From Welwitschia mirabilis (lineage: Eukaryota > Gnetophyta > Gnetopsida > Welwitschiales), in the NCBI GenBank assembly GCA_051453625.1, contig JBOZIK010000001.1:282887535-282951534 (forward strand): DNA of 64,000 nucleotides. The letters run 5' to 3'. How positions within the stretch are numbered: position 1 is the stretch's first letter; every line of letters starts with the position of its first letter. The notes under the pieces were generated by a model, which worked only from the letters and a program-made list of their open reading frames with translations, was not told where the DNA came from and did no database searches. Shown in pieces: positions 1 to 11,394 of this stretch. Position numbers and translations under genes: made by a program.

Positions 1-1
1 A

Positions 2-905
2 ACTCAACCTTTCCCAAATCCAAATAAAGTAAAAAGTGATTATAAAATAATTGATATACCACCACCTATCCATAAAACTTCAACTTCTAAAAGTGATGAG
101 GAAGTTAAGAAGGAGGAGGATATAGAAATGTTAAAAAAATATAATTTTCCTTCAACTTTAAATAATCATTCACAAAAACATAAAAGGAAAAGACAATCTA
201 CCTCTTGGCTTGATAGACTAAATACAAATCCTATGTTTAATGAAGACTTAAAATATTTTATGTAATATGTTAGTATCAACTTTTCTTTTGGAAAATATTA
301 CAAGAAAATCCTAAGTATGCCAACTTATGAAAAGATCTTATTAGAAGAAGATAAAAACATACTATTCCTAGTAGAGTCTTCCTTGTAGAATTCATTTTCA
401 ACATAGTTATAAACAAAGAACCTAAATTTAAAGATCCTACGGTAACTATAGTAAGTGTTAATTTAGAAGGGGACAAGAAAATCAAAAAAATTTTAATTGA
501 CATAGGAGCAAGTGTAAACATCATGTCTCTTCATGTTTGTAAAAGACCTAGGTTAGAATAAAGAATTGAACCTACACAAATCACCTTAGAATTAGTTGAT
601 GCATCAATCAAGAAATCTGTATAGATCATTAAAAACTTAGTTGTCCAAATAAAATAATCTTTCTACCACATAGATGTGGTTGTAATTGAAGTACAACATG
701 ATGGAAGTTACCCACTACTTTTAGGAAGATCCATTTGTACAACCATCCATTGCATCATAGACAGATGAACTATTTTAATGGAATGTCACATTGGTAATAA
801 GAGATATACTATTAGAGTTTTTAATGATATGGAAAAAGATATGGATGGTGAGGAGAACCTAGAAAAAGAGCTAAACAAACTTTATTTGTATAACATCACC
901 CAGTT
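2..905 (+). pseudogene. gag C-terminus and aspartic protease relic of copy 1a
   Basis: An open frame runs from position 2 to the stop at 262. It is lysine/serine rich with a segment SWLDRLNTNPMFNEDLKYF that matches the gag-PR linker of copy 1d (about 27400-27600, minus strand). After frameshifts the protease core follows: a K-D-P-T-V-T-I-like lead-in near 437, the active-site motif DIGASVNIM at about 499-525, and a C-terminal flap-like LLLGRSICTTIHCIID at about 716-765. The D-x-G-A-S-x-N-x-M form is typical of Athila/Tat proteases rather than chromoviruses. In-frame stops (for example near 559, 624 and 655) kill it. The enzyme would have cleaved the Gag-Pol polyprotein. Confidence 0.8.
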
Positions 906-1423
906 AACATAATATCAAGAATACTACAATATTTAACTTTACATACAAATACAATAACAATAAATAGTTCTGATCAGAAGGATGAAGAAGTAAAATCTGT
1001 TAACAAGAAACGAATCCAAAATGTAAACTTAATTAAAAAAATTCTATTATAAGCCTCATTTTTCACTCATGTCATTCAGATGATAGAATAGGATAATAGT
1101 TAGAAAAATCAAAATTTAGCAATAAAAAAAAAGAATAATGAAAAAAGGGAAGATACAATTACTGATGAAAAAAGAGTAGAACATATTTAGCACAATAACA
1201 TTAAAAACAATTATGAGAAAAGAAAGAATAATGAAAAAACCCATAAAATATCAATCAAACTTAATTAAAAATAGACCTATCCTTTTCAATACAACAATAT
1301 AATTTAAAAAATATTTTCATATTTCTCCATTTCATTCAGTTAAAAATATTGAAAGAAACATCTTTATCTTTTCTAACAAGTCCACTTTAACATCTAAATG
1401 ATAAACCTTTTTAAAAGTATGAC
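906..1423. other. AT-rich spacer between PR and the unidentified relic
   Basis: The stretch is lysine/asparagine-type AT-rich sequence with no domain I can recognise. It occupies the place where RT, RNase H and most of IN should lie in this element. Confidence 0.5.
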
Positions 1424-1840
1424 TTGGAATATCTTGAACTTCTCAACTTTAGAAAACCTTATCTTTTCGATAATTCATACTTTGAGCTAAGACTTAAAGA
1501 ACTCTTTAGGTATATTAAACCTACCTTAATCCTTCATCCTTAATATCAATTTTTGATAAACTCTTTAAGTATATTAAAATTTTTTAATTCATAATAGAAC
1601 CATTAATCTGTTTCATTCTTAATATCAATTTTCAATGGAATTTATATTTGGAATTCTTCATATCATATATTTGATAAGAGATTGTTCTTGCATGAATTAT
1701 TCAAACTTTGTATCTCATATTAAAAATAAATTTTGTGGAGTCAAAATGTTACCTGATCATGCATATCTACCTTTCATGTTTTATCAATGGGACTTTATCT
1801 CATTTGGTCCTTTTTTCTAAGAAAATAAATTCCCTTAGGA
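1424..1840 (+). pseudogene. Unidentified conserved coding-like relic (copy 1a)
   Basis: Translation gives a segment with Y-L-F-D-N-x-Y-F-x-L-R-L-K and Y-I-K-P-T-L-I. The same segment appears in copy 1b at 6600-6720 in an open frame of about 55 codons. Further on, a second conserved segment (S-H-I-x-x-K-F ... P-F-M-F-Y) is present in both copies: here within a 61-codon ORF at 1635-1820, there at about 6850-6930. Amino-acid similarity persists despite DNA divergence, suggesting an ancestral coding region between pol and the IN tail. I do not recognise the family. It could also be heavily rearranged pol. Confidence 0.4.
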
Positions 1841-2007
1841 TCTAAATAAATTTCTCTTTCATTTTCATTTTCTTTCTTGCAAATAAAGTATCAAATAGAA
1901 TTTAGAAGTTGAATAAATTTTATTTGTAAGTTTTCTTTAGTTTTTCCTTTTAATTTTATGTTATTATGCTTTTGTCTTTATCTTTTTTTTAAAATATTTT
2001 AAGTAAT

Positions 2008-2170
2008 AAATTAATCTCTAGATGATTAGATCCTTATCTTTTAGAGAAATTATATTTTTAATGGCTCAATTGAGATTTCTGATTTAAATACTAAGGAAAT
2101 TCAAAAAAATGGACAAATGTTAAAAATCCATGTGTTATCAAAAGACCTTGAACATGATAGATGTAATTAT
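2008..2170 (+). pseudogene. Integrase C-terminal tail relic (copy 1a)
   Basis: Two frames together give KLISR-x-LDPYLLEKLYF, then after a frameshift NGSIEISDLNTKEIQK. This is the end of an Athila-type integrase (the 'GPY-L-I-E-K-V ... N-G-x-I-E-I-S-D-L' segment). The same tail is seen at 7143-7300 (copy 1b), 38600-38750 (copy 1e) and, on the minus strand, 23931-24110 (copy 1d). An internal frameshift and upstream deletion make it non-functional. Confidence 0.65.
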
Positions 2171-2589
2171 TTTGAAGATACTTCTACAATTATTTAAATT
2201 ATTTTTAGATTATTCTTTTGATGGATGTCATTCTATTACTTAAACATATTTAACTTAACTAATGTTTCACTTTATGAATTTCTCATGACTAGTAATTTTT
2301 ACTTGGACATTTCAATTGATAAGATTGGATTCACCTAATTTTAATATATTCTAATGTCTATGAAATTCATTTTAAAAAAATATGCTTTAGTTTTTTGTGT
2401 TTTTACTTAATGATGTAAGTCTTTAATTATTTGGGGATATTCTTTTTTATCTTTTAACTCATTTGTTCACCTTTGTATTTGTAAGTATGTGGTTATGTGG
2501 GATTTATTTTGAAAAAGTATATAAAAAAAGGTTTAGGAAAAGAAGGAAAAAAGGATAATTATCATGACTTATTATTTTTGTATTGATTA

Positions 2590-2744
2590 CATGGTCACTA
2601 TGATGTCTTATCATACTAGGCTAAATTTTCCTAAGAGGGACCTTTAGTAGTATTAATAGCTATGGAAACTCCACTAAGAGGTTAGTTGGCTATGCTTCAT
2701 AGGTTTCCACTTCTCTGACTATGGTTGCACTCCCCTCATCATGG
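2590..2744 (+). repeat. Post-integrase conserved block, copy 1
   Basis: The block contains the core TAGCTATGGAAACTCC followed by CACTAAGAGG. It recurs at 7702-7856, 23370-23532 (minus strand), 39182-39352 and 49550-49722. It lies roughly 420 bp after the integrase tail and has no open frame. See the findings. Confidence 0.8.
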
Positions 2745-4501
2745 ATTAAAAGAAAATACTTTAAGGCTATAAGATCAATGATGTTATTGGTATTATTAGA
2801 AGTATTTCTTGTTTTCTAAACTCATTGTGCTTATAATATTCTCATATGGTCATTTTACTTTTGAGGATTTGGATGTGTTTTATGGTGTTAGCAGGTGATA
2901 TCATTTCTGGTAGCTTTTGATTTTATCATTCATTGTCTAAAACATTTATTACTTAGCATCGTCATAGTCATTGCCTATTCGAGTAATACTTTATGGATTT
3001 TTTGCATTATTTTGTCTATTACTAATTAGGTGATTTTATGATTTCTTCCTTATGGATTTACTAAGTTTAAATTTAGGTAGGTTCATAATCTTCTTCATGT
3101 TCCTAAGTTGTCCATTTCTGTATTGTTTTTCTTAGTTATTTTATTTTATATTTTAAAGTTATTTTTACACCTCTTAGTCATAAATACTTAGGACTTAATC
3201 ATTTAGTAGTTGTCTTATTGATTTTTATTTGTAGTTTTTATTTATAAAAGTTAATTTTCTTTTTATAAATAAATTTCTTTGGTTTATGGTGATAATTTTT
3301 TTCATCTATTTTTTTGAGTCTTTTTAAGTTTAGTTTTCTTTAATTTTCTTTTTGAGTTTTAATGCATGCAATACTATTTTTCAATAACTATAAGCTCATG
3401 GTACATTTATCTTCCTTAACTTGGTGCATACACCTCTTTATCATGCCTTGATTTATTATGATTCTTAGCCATTTACCATTTTTTAGACTCTCTAATACCT
3501 TTCTGAAACCTTCATGATATCATTTGAGATTAACTTATTTTGTTGATATTTTCATTCTTTATAAATCTTTTAAAAACCTTATCATCCACTTTGTCATGTA
3601 GATGAGGTGCATCATCTTTCCATTTCATCTTTTCCCAACCTCTTTTTGATCCTTCTTTTCATGTAAAGAATACTACTCCCAGGCCTACCTGTTTTGCTTG
3701 TACTTGTGCTTTCATGTTTTTCCTTCTTACATTAATGTAATATGGGACATACTACCTCACCTATTAGGGGGATGAGGGGCAGGATATATATTTTAAGATA
3801 TTTTAAGAAAAAATTTATTTTGAGGGATATTTTGAATTATCATGATACATATCTATAACGTACTAGTCTAATTATAATTGTCTATTATTTTAATGACATG
3901 CATCATGGATATTGTGTAGCAAAACATGTATTTAAGAGTAGAATACTTGAAGATTATTTTCTTTATAAGAATAAAACAAGCAATTCATGAGACCATGGAT
4001 GAAGGGAATAATATTATGATTAATTAATTTGATATATTTTCCCTTGTAAATTATGCTTAAAAACTTAATGATTATTAAATATCATTTTTTAATTATTACT
4101 TTTTTGAGTATACATGCACATCATTTGTCTAGGTTATTATGGTTATATCTTATAATGATTATTTTTGTTATGACATCCAATTTCTATCTTTTTGATGTGC
4201 TAAATTTTTTAAATAGGGGACTAATGCATTAGTAAGTATTTTAATCTTACTTTCTCATGAGCATGATCATAGGCAATTAATTTGACATATTGATTTTTAA
4301 GAGTATATCATCCCCATAATCATCTAGATGATAGTCTTGATGACATCATGGTCAGTTCCTCTATCAAGATAAAACATTTTAATTCATTTAAGTTTGTGAT
4401 TTAGTCTTGCATATTGAGATTTATAAACATGATTTACATATCCCTAGATAGTGTTTTATCTTAGTCAATTTTGATTACAATTATAGTTGTTTACCAACTT
4501 T
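2745..4501 (+). other. Long 3' noncoding region of copy 1a
   Basis: T-rich sequence without ORFs, homologous to 7857-9680 in copy 1b. It separates pol from the 3' LTR, as is usual for Athila-group elements, where an env-like ORF may occur. I see no env-like ORF. Confidence 0.6.
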
Positions 4502-4519
4502 AGGCTAAGTGGAGGGCTA
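4502..4519 (+). other. Polypurine tract of copy 1a
   Basis: AGGCTAAGTGGAGGGCTA directly precedes the LTR start. The same tract precedes the LTRs at 9704 and 11477 and, on the minus strand, the LTR ending at 21854. This would prime plus-strand DNA synthesis. Confidence 0.7.
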
Positions 4520-5776
4520 CATTGCAATGCCAAATTATATGTTTTTGATAGGGAATTTTGAGTAGTTTTGCAAGACATTTAGATAACTTTAAAAACAAAC
4601 TAATGATTATTGGGAGTCAAGGAGAAAATCATGAAAATGTGCAAATACCAATACATTTAAAGGCATTTTGGACTAATTTTAATACTTCACATTTTGAGGA
4701 GGAATTAATAAGCTTCAAGGCCAATTTAATGTGATAAAGGTCTTTAAGAAGAATGTTGTCTTCTTCTTCATCTAAACGATAGTATAGAACAATACTATTT
4801 GCATGTTAACTAACATATTAACTAGACAATATGAAGGCTAAATATAGAACTCTTTCAATGTGGCATCATCCCCACCATCACCTGAATGATAAAAGGGATG
4901 ACATCTATTTTAGTCAATGTACTAAACTTCACTAACTTATGTAATGTATCATGCACTTTCTAGTTCCATTAGGGTTTTAAGGAATCTATTCGAATTTGCT
5001 ATTCTTAGAGTCTATTATTATCAATAAGTACCACCTTTTCCCTTGACTCTAATGATCTTTATTACATTGAAAATTATCCTAATAAGAGGTCGAAGAGTTA
5101 AAGTTCCATTTATTAGTTGCAGAACGGGGTCTTCCTTAGTGTTGTACTATGTCTCATTTATTGAGGTTCTTCTACTTTATAATAGGATGTTGGTTTGACA
5201 TCTAATAAAAATCTTCTTTTAGTTTTATCCATATTCATATCAATATTCCTTATAATTTATTTTCATTATGATTTTGTGATAGTTTTAGAATTGATATCGA
5301 TCATTTAGAACAACCTTTGTCAATGTTAAAAATTGTTAGTTTTAGAACTTGCATTACATTTTATATCTCCAAGATTAATCATTGCATGTTTTTCATATTT
5401 TGTTTGACACACTTGATAGCCTAGGTTGGTTTTTGTTAATGACAGTTTTCTTAATTAATATAGGTTATACAGGGCTAATATTCATGATAGGCAGATTTGA
5501 TAGTTAGATAGATGTTGCATTTAGATTAGTTTGCATTTTCCTTACATAGTGTGTTTACTTTTCTTGCATGTTAATTTTCATTTTAAATCATAAAAAGAAA
5601 AATACCACAAATACTTTATGAAAAGAAATTTTATTTCTTCTCATCTACTAGCCTCAATGGAATGTAACATTTGGATCCACTCACCTCTATATTAGTATGT
5701 TGTGTTTATGCATATATTTGTAACTGATAGGATTTGATAAAGAACATAATGTTTGCATAAATAAAGCACTACAATA
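4520..5776 (+). repeat. Family-1 LTR (copy 1a)
   Basis: A 1257-bp LTR placed by homology to 9704-11394 and 11477-12711. It starts just after the PPT with CATTGCAATGCC (TG mutated to CA) and ends ...GCACTACAATA. It carries the TCATCTnnATGATA palindrome-like sites near 4770 and 4880. No PBS follows it, so it is a 3' or solo-like LTR rather than a 5' LTR. Confidence 0.7.
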
Positions 5777-6494
5777 GCTATTATAGTTGATGTGTGTTGT
5801 TTCTTTCACTACTTTTAATTTCTAAGAAGCATGTAATTTTCATATTTCTTAATAACTATTATTATCATGATTTTTTTCCTAAAATGTTTAACAAAAAATT
5901 GTATTAAAATAATTAATGTAAAATTTATTATCTAGAAAATTCCTAGTGCACATTATAAGAATAATGTTGTAGACATACCATAGTAGGAAGTCTTTCCTAA
6001 AGAAAAATACAAAAACTATAAATATTATGTTTCATTGCCTCTTGTCTATTCACTTTAATAATCTTTAAGAAAATCCTATCCTTAAGCATTTTAGTTTCAT
6101 TTTCATACAAGAGGAACTAAATGTTCTTGTTTGTCATGGTCAATTAAAACTAAGGCTTTAGAAATACATATGAATGAAAATCACTTAAGTATATCTAATT
6201 TGAATTAGAATTTAAATTTTACTTTAACCATGGATACCTAATGATTTTTCTTCCATCCTTATTTTTCAAGATAATATATCTTTCTTTTTTTATTAGTTTT
6301 TAAATGGCATTTCATCTTTCAATTTAAACTTAGATTTTCTACTTTAAATATTCTTGAAATAAAATAATGAGGCCTTTAATCATTAAGGATCATCCAAAAT
6401 AAACAAGTTAAATTCAAACCTTACACATACCACTGTCCATTAACAGTAGTTTCTCTTAAGAAAGTACTAACTTGCAAATATATCTAACGAATTA
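5777..6494. other. Unassigned AT-rich sequence
   Basis: No PBS, ORF or recognisable repeat boundary. It ends at a 100-N gap, so the junction between copies 1a and 1b is not resolved. Confidence 0.4.
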
Positions 6495-6594
6495 NNNNNN
6501 NNNNNNNNNNNNNNNNNNNNNNNNNNNNNNNNNNNNNNNNNNNNNNNNNNNNNNNNNNNNNNNNNNNNNNNNNNNNNNNNNNNNNNNNNNNNNN
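6495..6594. other. Assembly gap (100 N)
   Basis: Exactly 100 Ns, the usual placeholder for a gap of unknown size. Sequence on the right resumes inside the unidentified relic of copy 1b. Confidence 0.95.
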
Positions 6595-6599
6595 AAATC

Positions 6600-6970
6600 T
6601 TAAACTTCAAGATTGTAGAAAATGTTATCTTTTTGATAATCCATATTTTAAGTTGAGACTTAAAAAACTTCTTAAGTATATTAAACCTACCTTGATCATT
6701 TATCCTAAGAAGCTTTCTTTAAATTTTTTGATTCCTCATAGAACCTTTAATATTTTTCATCCTTAATATCCATATTTAAATGGAATTTATATTTATAATT
6801 CTTGATATCATGCATTTGATAAGTGATTGTTCTTTTATAAATTAGCTAAACTCTTTATATCTCATATTATAAGTAAATTTTATAGAGCCAAAATATTACT
6901 TTGTCATGCATGTGTACCTTTTATGTTTTATGAACTAGTCTCTAGTTTATTTGATTCTTATTTTTCTGAG
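6600..6970 (+). pseudogene. Unidentified conserved coding-like relic (copy 1b)
   Basis: Counterpart of 1424-1840. An open frame starting at about 6598 contains C-R-K-C-Y-L-F-D-N-P-Y-F and Y-I-K-P-T-L-I, then a stop near 6765. A second shared segment (S-H-I-I-S-K-F ... P-F-M-F-Y) follows around 6850-6930. No known domain is recognised. Confidence 0.4.
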
Positions 6971-7142
6971 AAAATGCAAAACCTAGGATCTAAATAAATT
7001 CTTATTTCTTTTTCTTTTTCTTTATTTTTAATAAAGAATTAAATAGAATTTAGTATTTTAATAAAACTTATTTTTAGTTTATTTTTATATTTCCTCTTTT
7101 ATGTTGTGATGTTTTTATCCTTTAGTTTTTCTATTCGTAGTA

Positions 7143-7300
7143 AATTAATCTCTATATGATTAGGTTTTTATCTTTTAAAGAAAGTACATTTTTTATAGCT
7201 CAATTACGATTTCTAATTTGAACACTAGGGAATTTTGAAATTGGAGAGAAGTTAAAAATCCATGAGTTATCATATGACCTTGAACATGATAGAAGCAATT
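7143..7300 (+). pseudogene. Integrase C-terminal tail relic (copy 1b)
   Basis: Homologous at DNA level to 2008-2170, including the 'AGCTCAATTACGATTTCTAA' stretch matching 'GGCTCAATTGAGATTTCTGA'. The frame is more damaged than in copy 1a. It marks the end of pol. Confidence 0.55.
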
Positions 7301-7701
7301 GTTTTAAAAATTCTTCTACCATTATCTGAATTCTTTATTAACTAATTCTTTTGATGAATGTCATGCTATCACTTGAATCTTTAAAACATGACTTATGTTT
7401 TACTTTATAAAGTTATCATGGCTAATAACGTTTACTTGGGCATTTCAAAAGTGATAAAATTGAATTCATCTAATCTTAAGATATTAAAACATCTATGAAA
7501 TTTATTTTGAAGGAAGATGCTTTGGTTTTGGTATTTTCTCTTAATGATGTAAGTCTTTGGTTATTTAGGGGTGTTCTTTCTTATCTTTTATCTCATTTCT
7601 TCACCTTCGTCTTTACAATTATGTGGCCATGTGGGATTTATTTTGAAGAAGTATTAAAAATAATAATAATAATCATGATCTATTATTTCTATTCTAAAAT
7701 A

Positions 7702-7856
7702 CATGATCACCATCATGTCCTACTACACTGGGGTAAATTTTCCCAAAAGGGGTCTTTAGCAGTGTTGGTAGCTATGGAAACTCTGCTAAGAGGTCAGTTG
7801 TTCATGCGTTGTAATTTTCTACTTCTCTGACTATGGTTGAACTCCCCTTATTATAT
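7702..7856 (+). repeat. Post-integrase conserved block, copy 2
   Basis: Best-preserved example of a possible stem: TTTAGCAG and CTGCTAA flank the core GTAGCTATGGAAA, so the arms can pair as TTAGCAG/CTGCTAA. Same position relative to the IN tail as in copy 1a. Confidence 0.8.
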
Positions 7857-9680
7857 ATTAAAAATAAAATAATTTGAGGCTATGAGATTAATGATGTTCT
7901 TGGTCTCATCAGAGGCATTGCTTATTTTCTAGACTCATTAAGCTTATAATATTCCTACATGATCATTTCACTTTTGAGGATTTGGATGTGTTTTTGGATG
8001 TTAGTAGATGAATTCATTTGTGGTAGATTTTGATTTTATCATTCATTACTTGAAAACATTAGTTACTTGGAATTGTCACATCACTATCTATTCGAGTGGT
8101 ACTTTATGGAGTTTCTTACATTATGTCATGCATCCTTAATTAGGTGATTTTATTATTTCTTTCATAACGATTTGCTAGATTTGAATTTATGATAGGTACA
8201 CAATCTTCTTCATGTTCCTAAGTTGTCCATTTCAGTTTTATTTTTCTTAGTTGTTTTCTTTGGTACTTCAAAGTCATTTTTGTACTTCTTCATCAGAAAT
8301 GCATAATACTTGACCATTTAGTAGTTCTCTTACTGATTTTTTTTAATTTGCATTTTTTCTTGATAGAAGTTGATTTTCTCTTTGCAAATAAATTTCTTTA
8401 GTTTATGATGATAATTTTTCCCATCTATTCTTTTGAATCTTTTTAAGGATAGTTTTCCTTTTTTTTTTTTTTGAGTTTTGATGCATCTAGTACTATTTTT
8501 CAATAATGATAAGTTCATGGCACATTTATCTTCCTTAGCTTAGTGCTTTCAACTTATTTATCATGCCTTGATTTATCATAATTCTTAGTCATTTTCCATC
8601 TTTCAAACTCTCTAATACCTTTCTAAAACCTACTTGATGCTATTTGAGCTTAACTTATTATTCTGATACTCCAAAAATTTTTGTATCTTTTACAAGAGCC
8701 TGTCATCCTTCTTGTCATCCAAAGGATAAGGTGGATGATACACAAATATTTTTTGAAGAATCATCATTTTCATAATTCATGTTTTTCAGACTAAATCTAA
8801 CCTTTCTTTTCATGAACAGGTATTGTTCCTAGGTCCATCTATTTTACTTAATTATACTTGTATCTTACTCCTTTTCTTCTTATGTTAATGCAATACTAAA
8901 CGTATTGGTTTACCCATGAAAGGGAGGGAGGGGGTAGAGGGTAGGACACACATTTTGAGATGTTTTGAGCAAAAATAAAAATTTGTTAGGGACATTTTTA
9001 ATTTTTCATAAGACATATCTATAGTGTACTAATCCAATTATGTATGTCTATTATTTGAGTAATATACATTCTATATATTGTTTACTAAATCATACACTTA
9101 ATAGTAGCACATTTGTAGTATGTTTTTCTCACATGAATGATACAAACAAATTTTGAAAACATGGATAAAGGAGATAATATTATGAATGATTATTTTTGAT
9201 ATATTCCCTTTTTAGATTGTACTTACAAACTCAATGTTTGATCTATGAATATCATTTTTGAGATATTTCTTTTTTTGATGATATATGTACATCACTTATC
9301 TAAGCTACTATGACCAGATCTTATGATAATTCTTTTTGTTAGGACATCTAATTCCTATCTTTTTGATGTGCTAAATATTTTAAGTAGGAGCTAATTTATA
9401 GGTAAGTGTTTTGATCTTATTTTCTAATAAGCATGATTGCAGGTAATGGATTTTGTAGATTAATTTTTAAGAGTTTATCATCCTCGTTATCGTTCAGACA
9501 ATGCTGCAGCTAACATCATGGTTACTTCATCTACCAAGATAAAACATTTTAGTTTATTAGATTCTAAGTTTTTGTCTTGCATACTAAGATTTCTAAACTT
9601 AATTTTCATATCCCTAGTTAGTGTCTTGACTTAGTCAATTTGGCTTAAAGTTATAGTTGTTCATCAGCTTTATTAAGGAC
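7857..9680 (+). other. 3' noncoding region of copy 1b
   Basis: T-rich sequence homologous to 2745-4501. The minus-strand ORF at 8330-8518 is a low-complexity lysine/asparagine shadow of the poly-T tracts. Nothing else is seen. Confidence 0.6.
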
Positions 9681-9703
9681 TAATAAGGCTAAGTAGAAGG
9701 CTA
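9681..9703 (+). other. Polypurine tract of copy 1b
   Basis: TAATAAGGCTAAGTAGAAGG followed by CTA, immediately before the LTR start TGTTGAGATG. Matches the other family-1 tracts. Confidence 0.7.
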
Positions 9704-11394
9704 TGTTGAGATGTCAAACTATATGTTTTTGATGAAGTATTTTGAGTAGTTTTACAAGACATTTAGATAGGTTTAAGTAAAAAATAGCAATTATTAAGAG
9801 TGAAGGAGAAAATTACATAAATGTATAAATACTAGCATTTTTAGAGGCATTTTGGATTAATTATAATACTTTACATTTTAAATAGGAATTAATATTCTAT
9901 AAAGTCAAATTCACTTAATTAAGAGTTTGAAGAAGTCTTTTATCCCTTCCATTATCTAAATGATAGTATAGGATAATACCACTTGCAGGCTAACTAGGAT
10001 GCTGATTGGACCAACATGAAGGCTAAATATAGAACTTTCTTAACATAGAATCACCTTCATAATCATCTAGATGATAACCAAGATGGCATCTAATTTTATT
10101 TAATGTACCAAACTTTACCAAACTTATGTAATATGTCATATGATTTTTTTATACTATTAAGGTTTTAATGTATCTGTTAGATTATCTATTTTCAAGTCTG
10201 TTGTTATCAATAAATACCAAATTCATCTTTGCCTTCACTCATCTTTATTGCATCAAAAATTCTTATGACAGGAGATCAAAAGACCAAAGGTCTGTTCGTT
10301 AGTTACAAAGAGGGGTCTTTCTTGGTATTGGGCTATGTATCCTTCATCGATGTGATGCTAGTTTGTAACAAGATGTTCGAGATCTAATGAAAATCCTCTT
10401 TTATTCTAATATATTCATGTGCATATCCATTATGATTTATGTCGCTTATTATTCCTATAGGTCATCAAGGGCANNNNNNNNNNNNNNNNNNNNNNNNNNN
10501 NNNNNNNNNNNNNNNNNNNNNNNNNNNNNNNNNNNNNNNNNNNNNNNNNNNNNNNNNNNNNNNNNNNNNNNNNNNNNNNNNNNNNNNNNNNNNNNNNNNN
10601 NNNNNNNNNNNNNNNNNNNNNNNNNNNNNNNNNNNNNNNNNNNNNNNNNNNNNNNNNNNNNNNNNNNNNNNNNNNNNNNNNNNNNNNNNNNNNNNNNNNN
10701 NNNNNNNNNNNNNNNNNNNNNNNNNNNNNNNNNNNNNNNNNNNNNNNNNNNNNNNNNNNNNNNNNNNNNNNNNNNNNNNNNNNNNNNNNNNNNNNNNNNN
10801 NNNNNNNNNNNNNNNNNNNNNNNNNNNNNNNNNNNNNNNNNNNNNNNNNNNNNNNNNNNNNNNNNNNNNNNNNNNNNNNNNNNNNNNNNNNNNNNNNNNN
10901 NNNNNNNNNNNNNNNNNNNNNNNNNNNNNNNNNNNNNNNNNNNNNNNNNNNNNNNNNNNNNNNNNNNNNNNNNNNNNNNNNNNNNNNNNNNNNNNNNNNN
11001 NNNNNNNNNNNNNNNNNNNNNNNNNNNNNNNNNNNNNNNNNNNNNNNNNNNNNNNNNNNNNNNNNNNNNNNNNNNNNNNNNNNNNNNNNNNNNNNNNNNN
11101 NNNNNNNNNNNNNNNNNNNNNNNNNNNNNNNNNNNNNNNNNNNNNNNNNNNNNNNNNNNNNNNNNNNNNNNNNNNNNNNNNNNNNNNNNNNNNNNNNNNN
11201 NNNNNNNNNNNNNNNNNNNNNNNNNNNNNNNNNNNNNNNTGAAGGGTAATTCTTTTTCTTCTCATCTAGTGCCTTTGACAAATTACGACATTCAGGTCTA
11301 CTCCCATCTATCTTAATATGTTATGTTTTTGCATATATTTGTGATTGATAGAAGTTAATTAAGAATGTAACATTTATATAAATATGCACTGCAA
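9704..11394 (+). repeat. Family-1 LTR (copy 1b), gapped
   Basis: Starts TGTTGAGATG, ends ...GCACTGCAAA. 770 bp are visible before the N run and 155 bp after it. Comparison with the intact LTR at 11477-12711 predicts about 283 bp in the gap, not 766. Confidence 0.7.
10474..11239. other. Assembly gap (766 N) inside an LTR
   Basis: Flanks align with 12258-12270 and 12554 onward of the sister LTR, so the expected missing sequence is about 283 bp unless this copy holds an insertion. Confidence 0.9.

Larger units (their letters stand above)
1..5776 (+). mobile_element. Family-1 Athila-like Ty3/gypsy element, copy 1a (partial, decayed)
   Basis: The copy begins outside the window. Visible parts in order are the gag-PR junction and protease (2-905), an unidentified coding-like relic (1424-1840), the integrase C-terminal tail (2008-2170), a conserved post-IN block (2590-2744), a long AT-rich 3' region, a polypurine tract (4502-4519) and an LTR (4520-5776). 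RT, RNase H and most of IN are missing, so the copy has a large internal deletion between about 905 and 2008. The 1424-5776 stretch aligns with 6600-11394 at an offset of about 5.13-5.18 kb, which makes 1a and 1b sister copies. Family membership rests on shared gag-PR linker, PR and IN-tail sequence with copy 1d. Confidence 0.8.
6595..11394 (+). mobile_element. Family-1 Athila-like element, copy 1b (partial)
   Basis: Colinear with 1424-5776: unidentified relic (6600-6970), IN tail (7143-7300), post-IN block (7702-7856), 3' noncoding region, PPT (9681-9703) and LTR (9704-11394, interrupted by a 766-N gap). gag, PR, RT and RNase H are absent or lost in the gap at 6495. The 111-codon ORF at 7495-7830 overlaps the conserved block and has no counterpart frame in copy 1a, so I treat it as chance. 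Confidence 0.75.

Noticed and set aside
7495-7830. 111-codon ORF rich in hydrophobic residues, possible membrane protein
   Set aside because: It overlaps the post-integrase block, the frame is not kept in the sister copy at 2360-2700, and the hydrophobicity follows from T-rich sequence.
10387-11316. Long ORFs of 266-309 codons spanning this region on both strands
   Set aside because: They are runs of unknown residues across the 766-N gap. The same applies to the apparent ORFs over 27724-28932, 42530-43612, 46964-47275 and 53721-54548.
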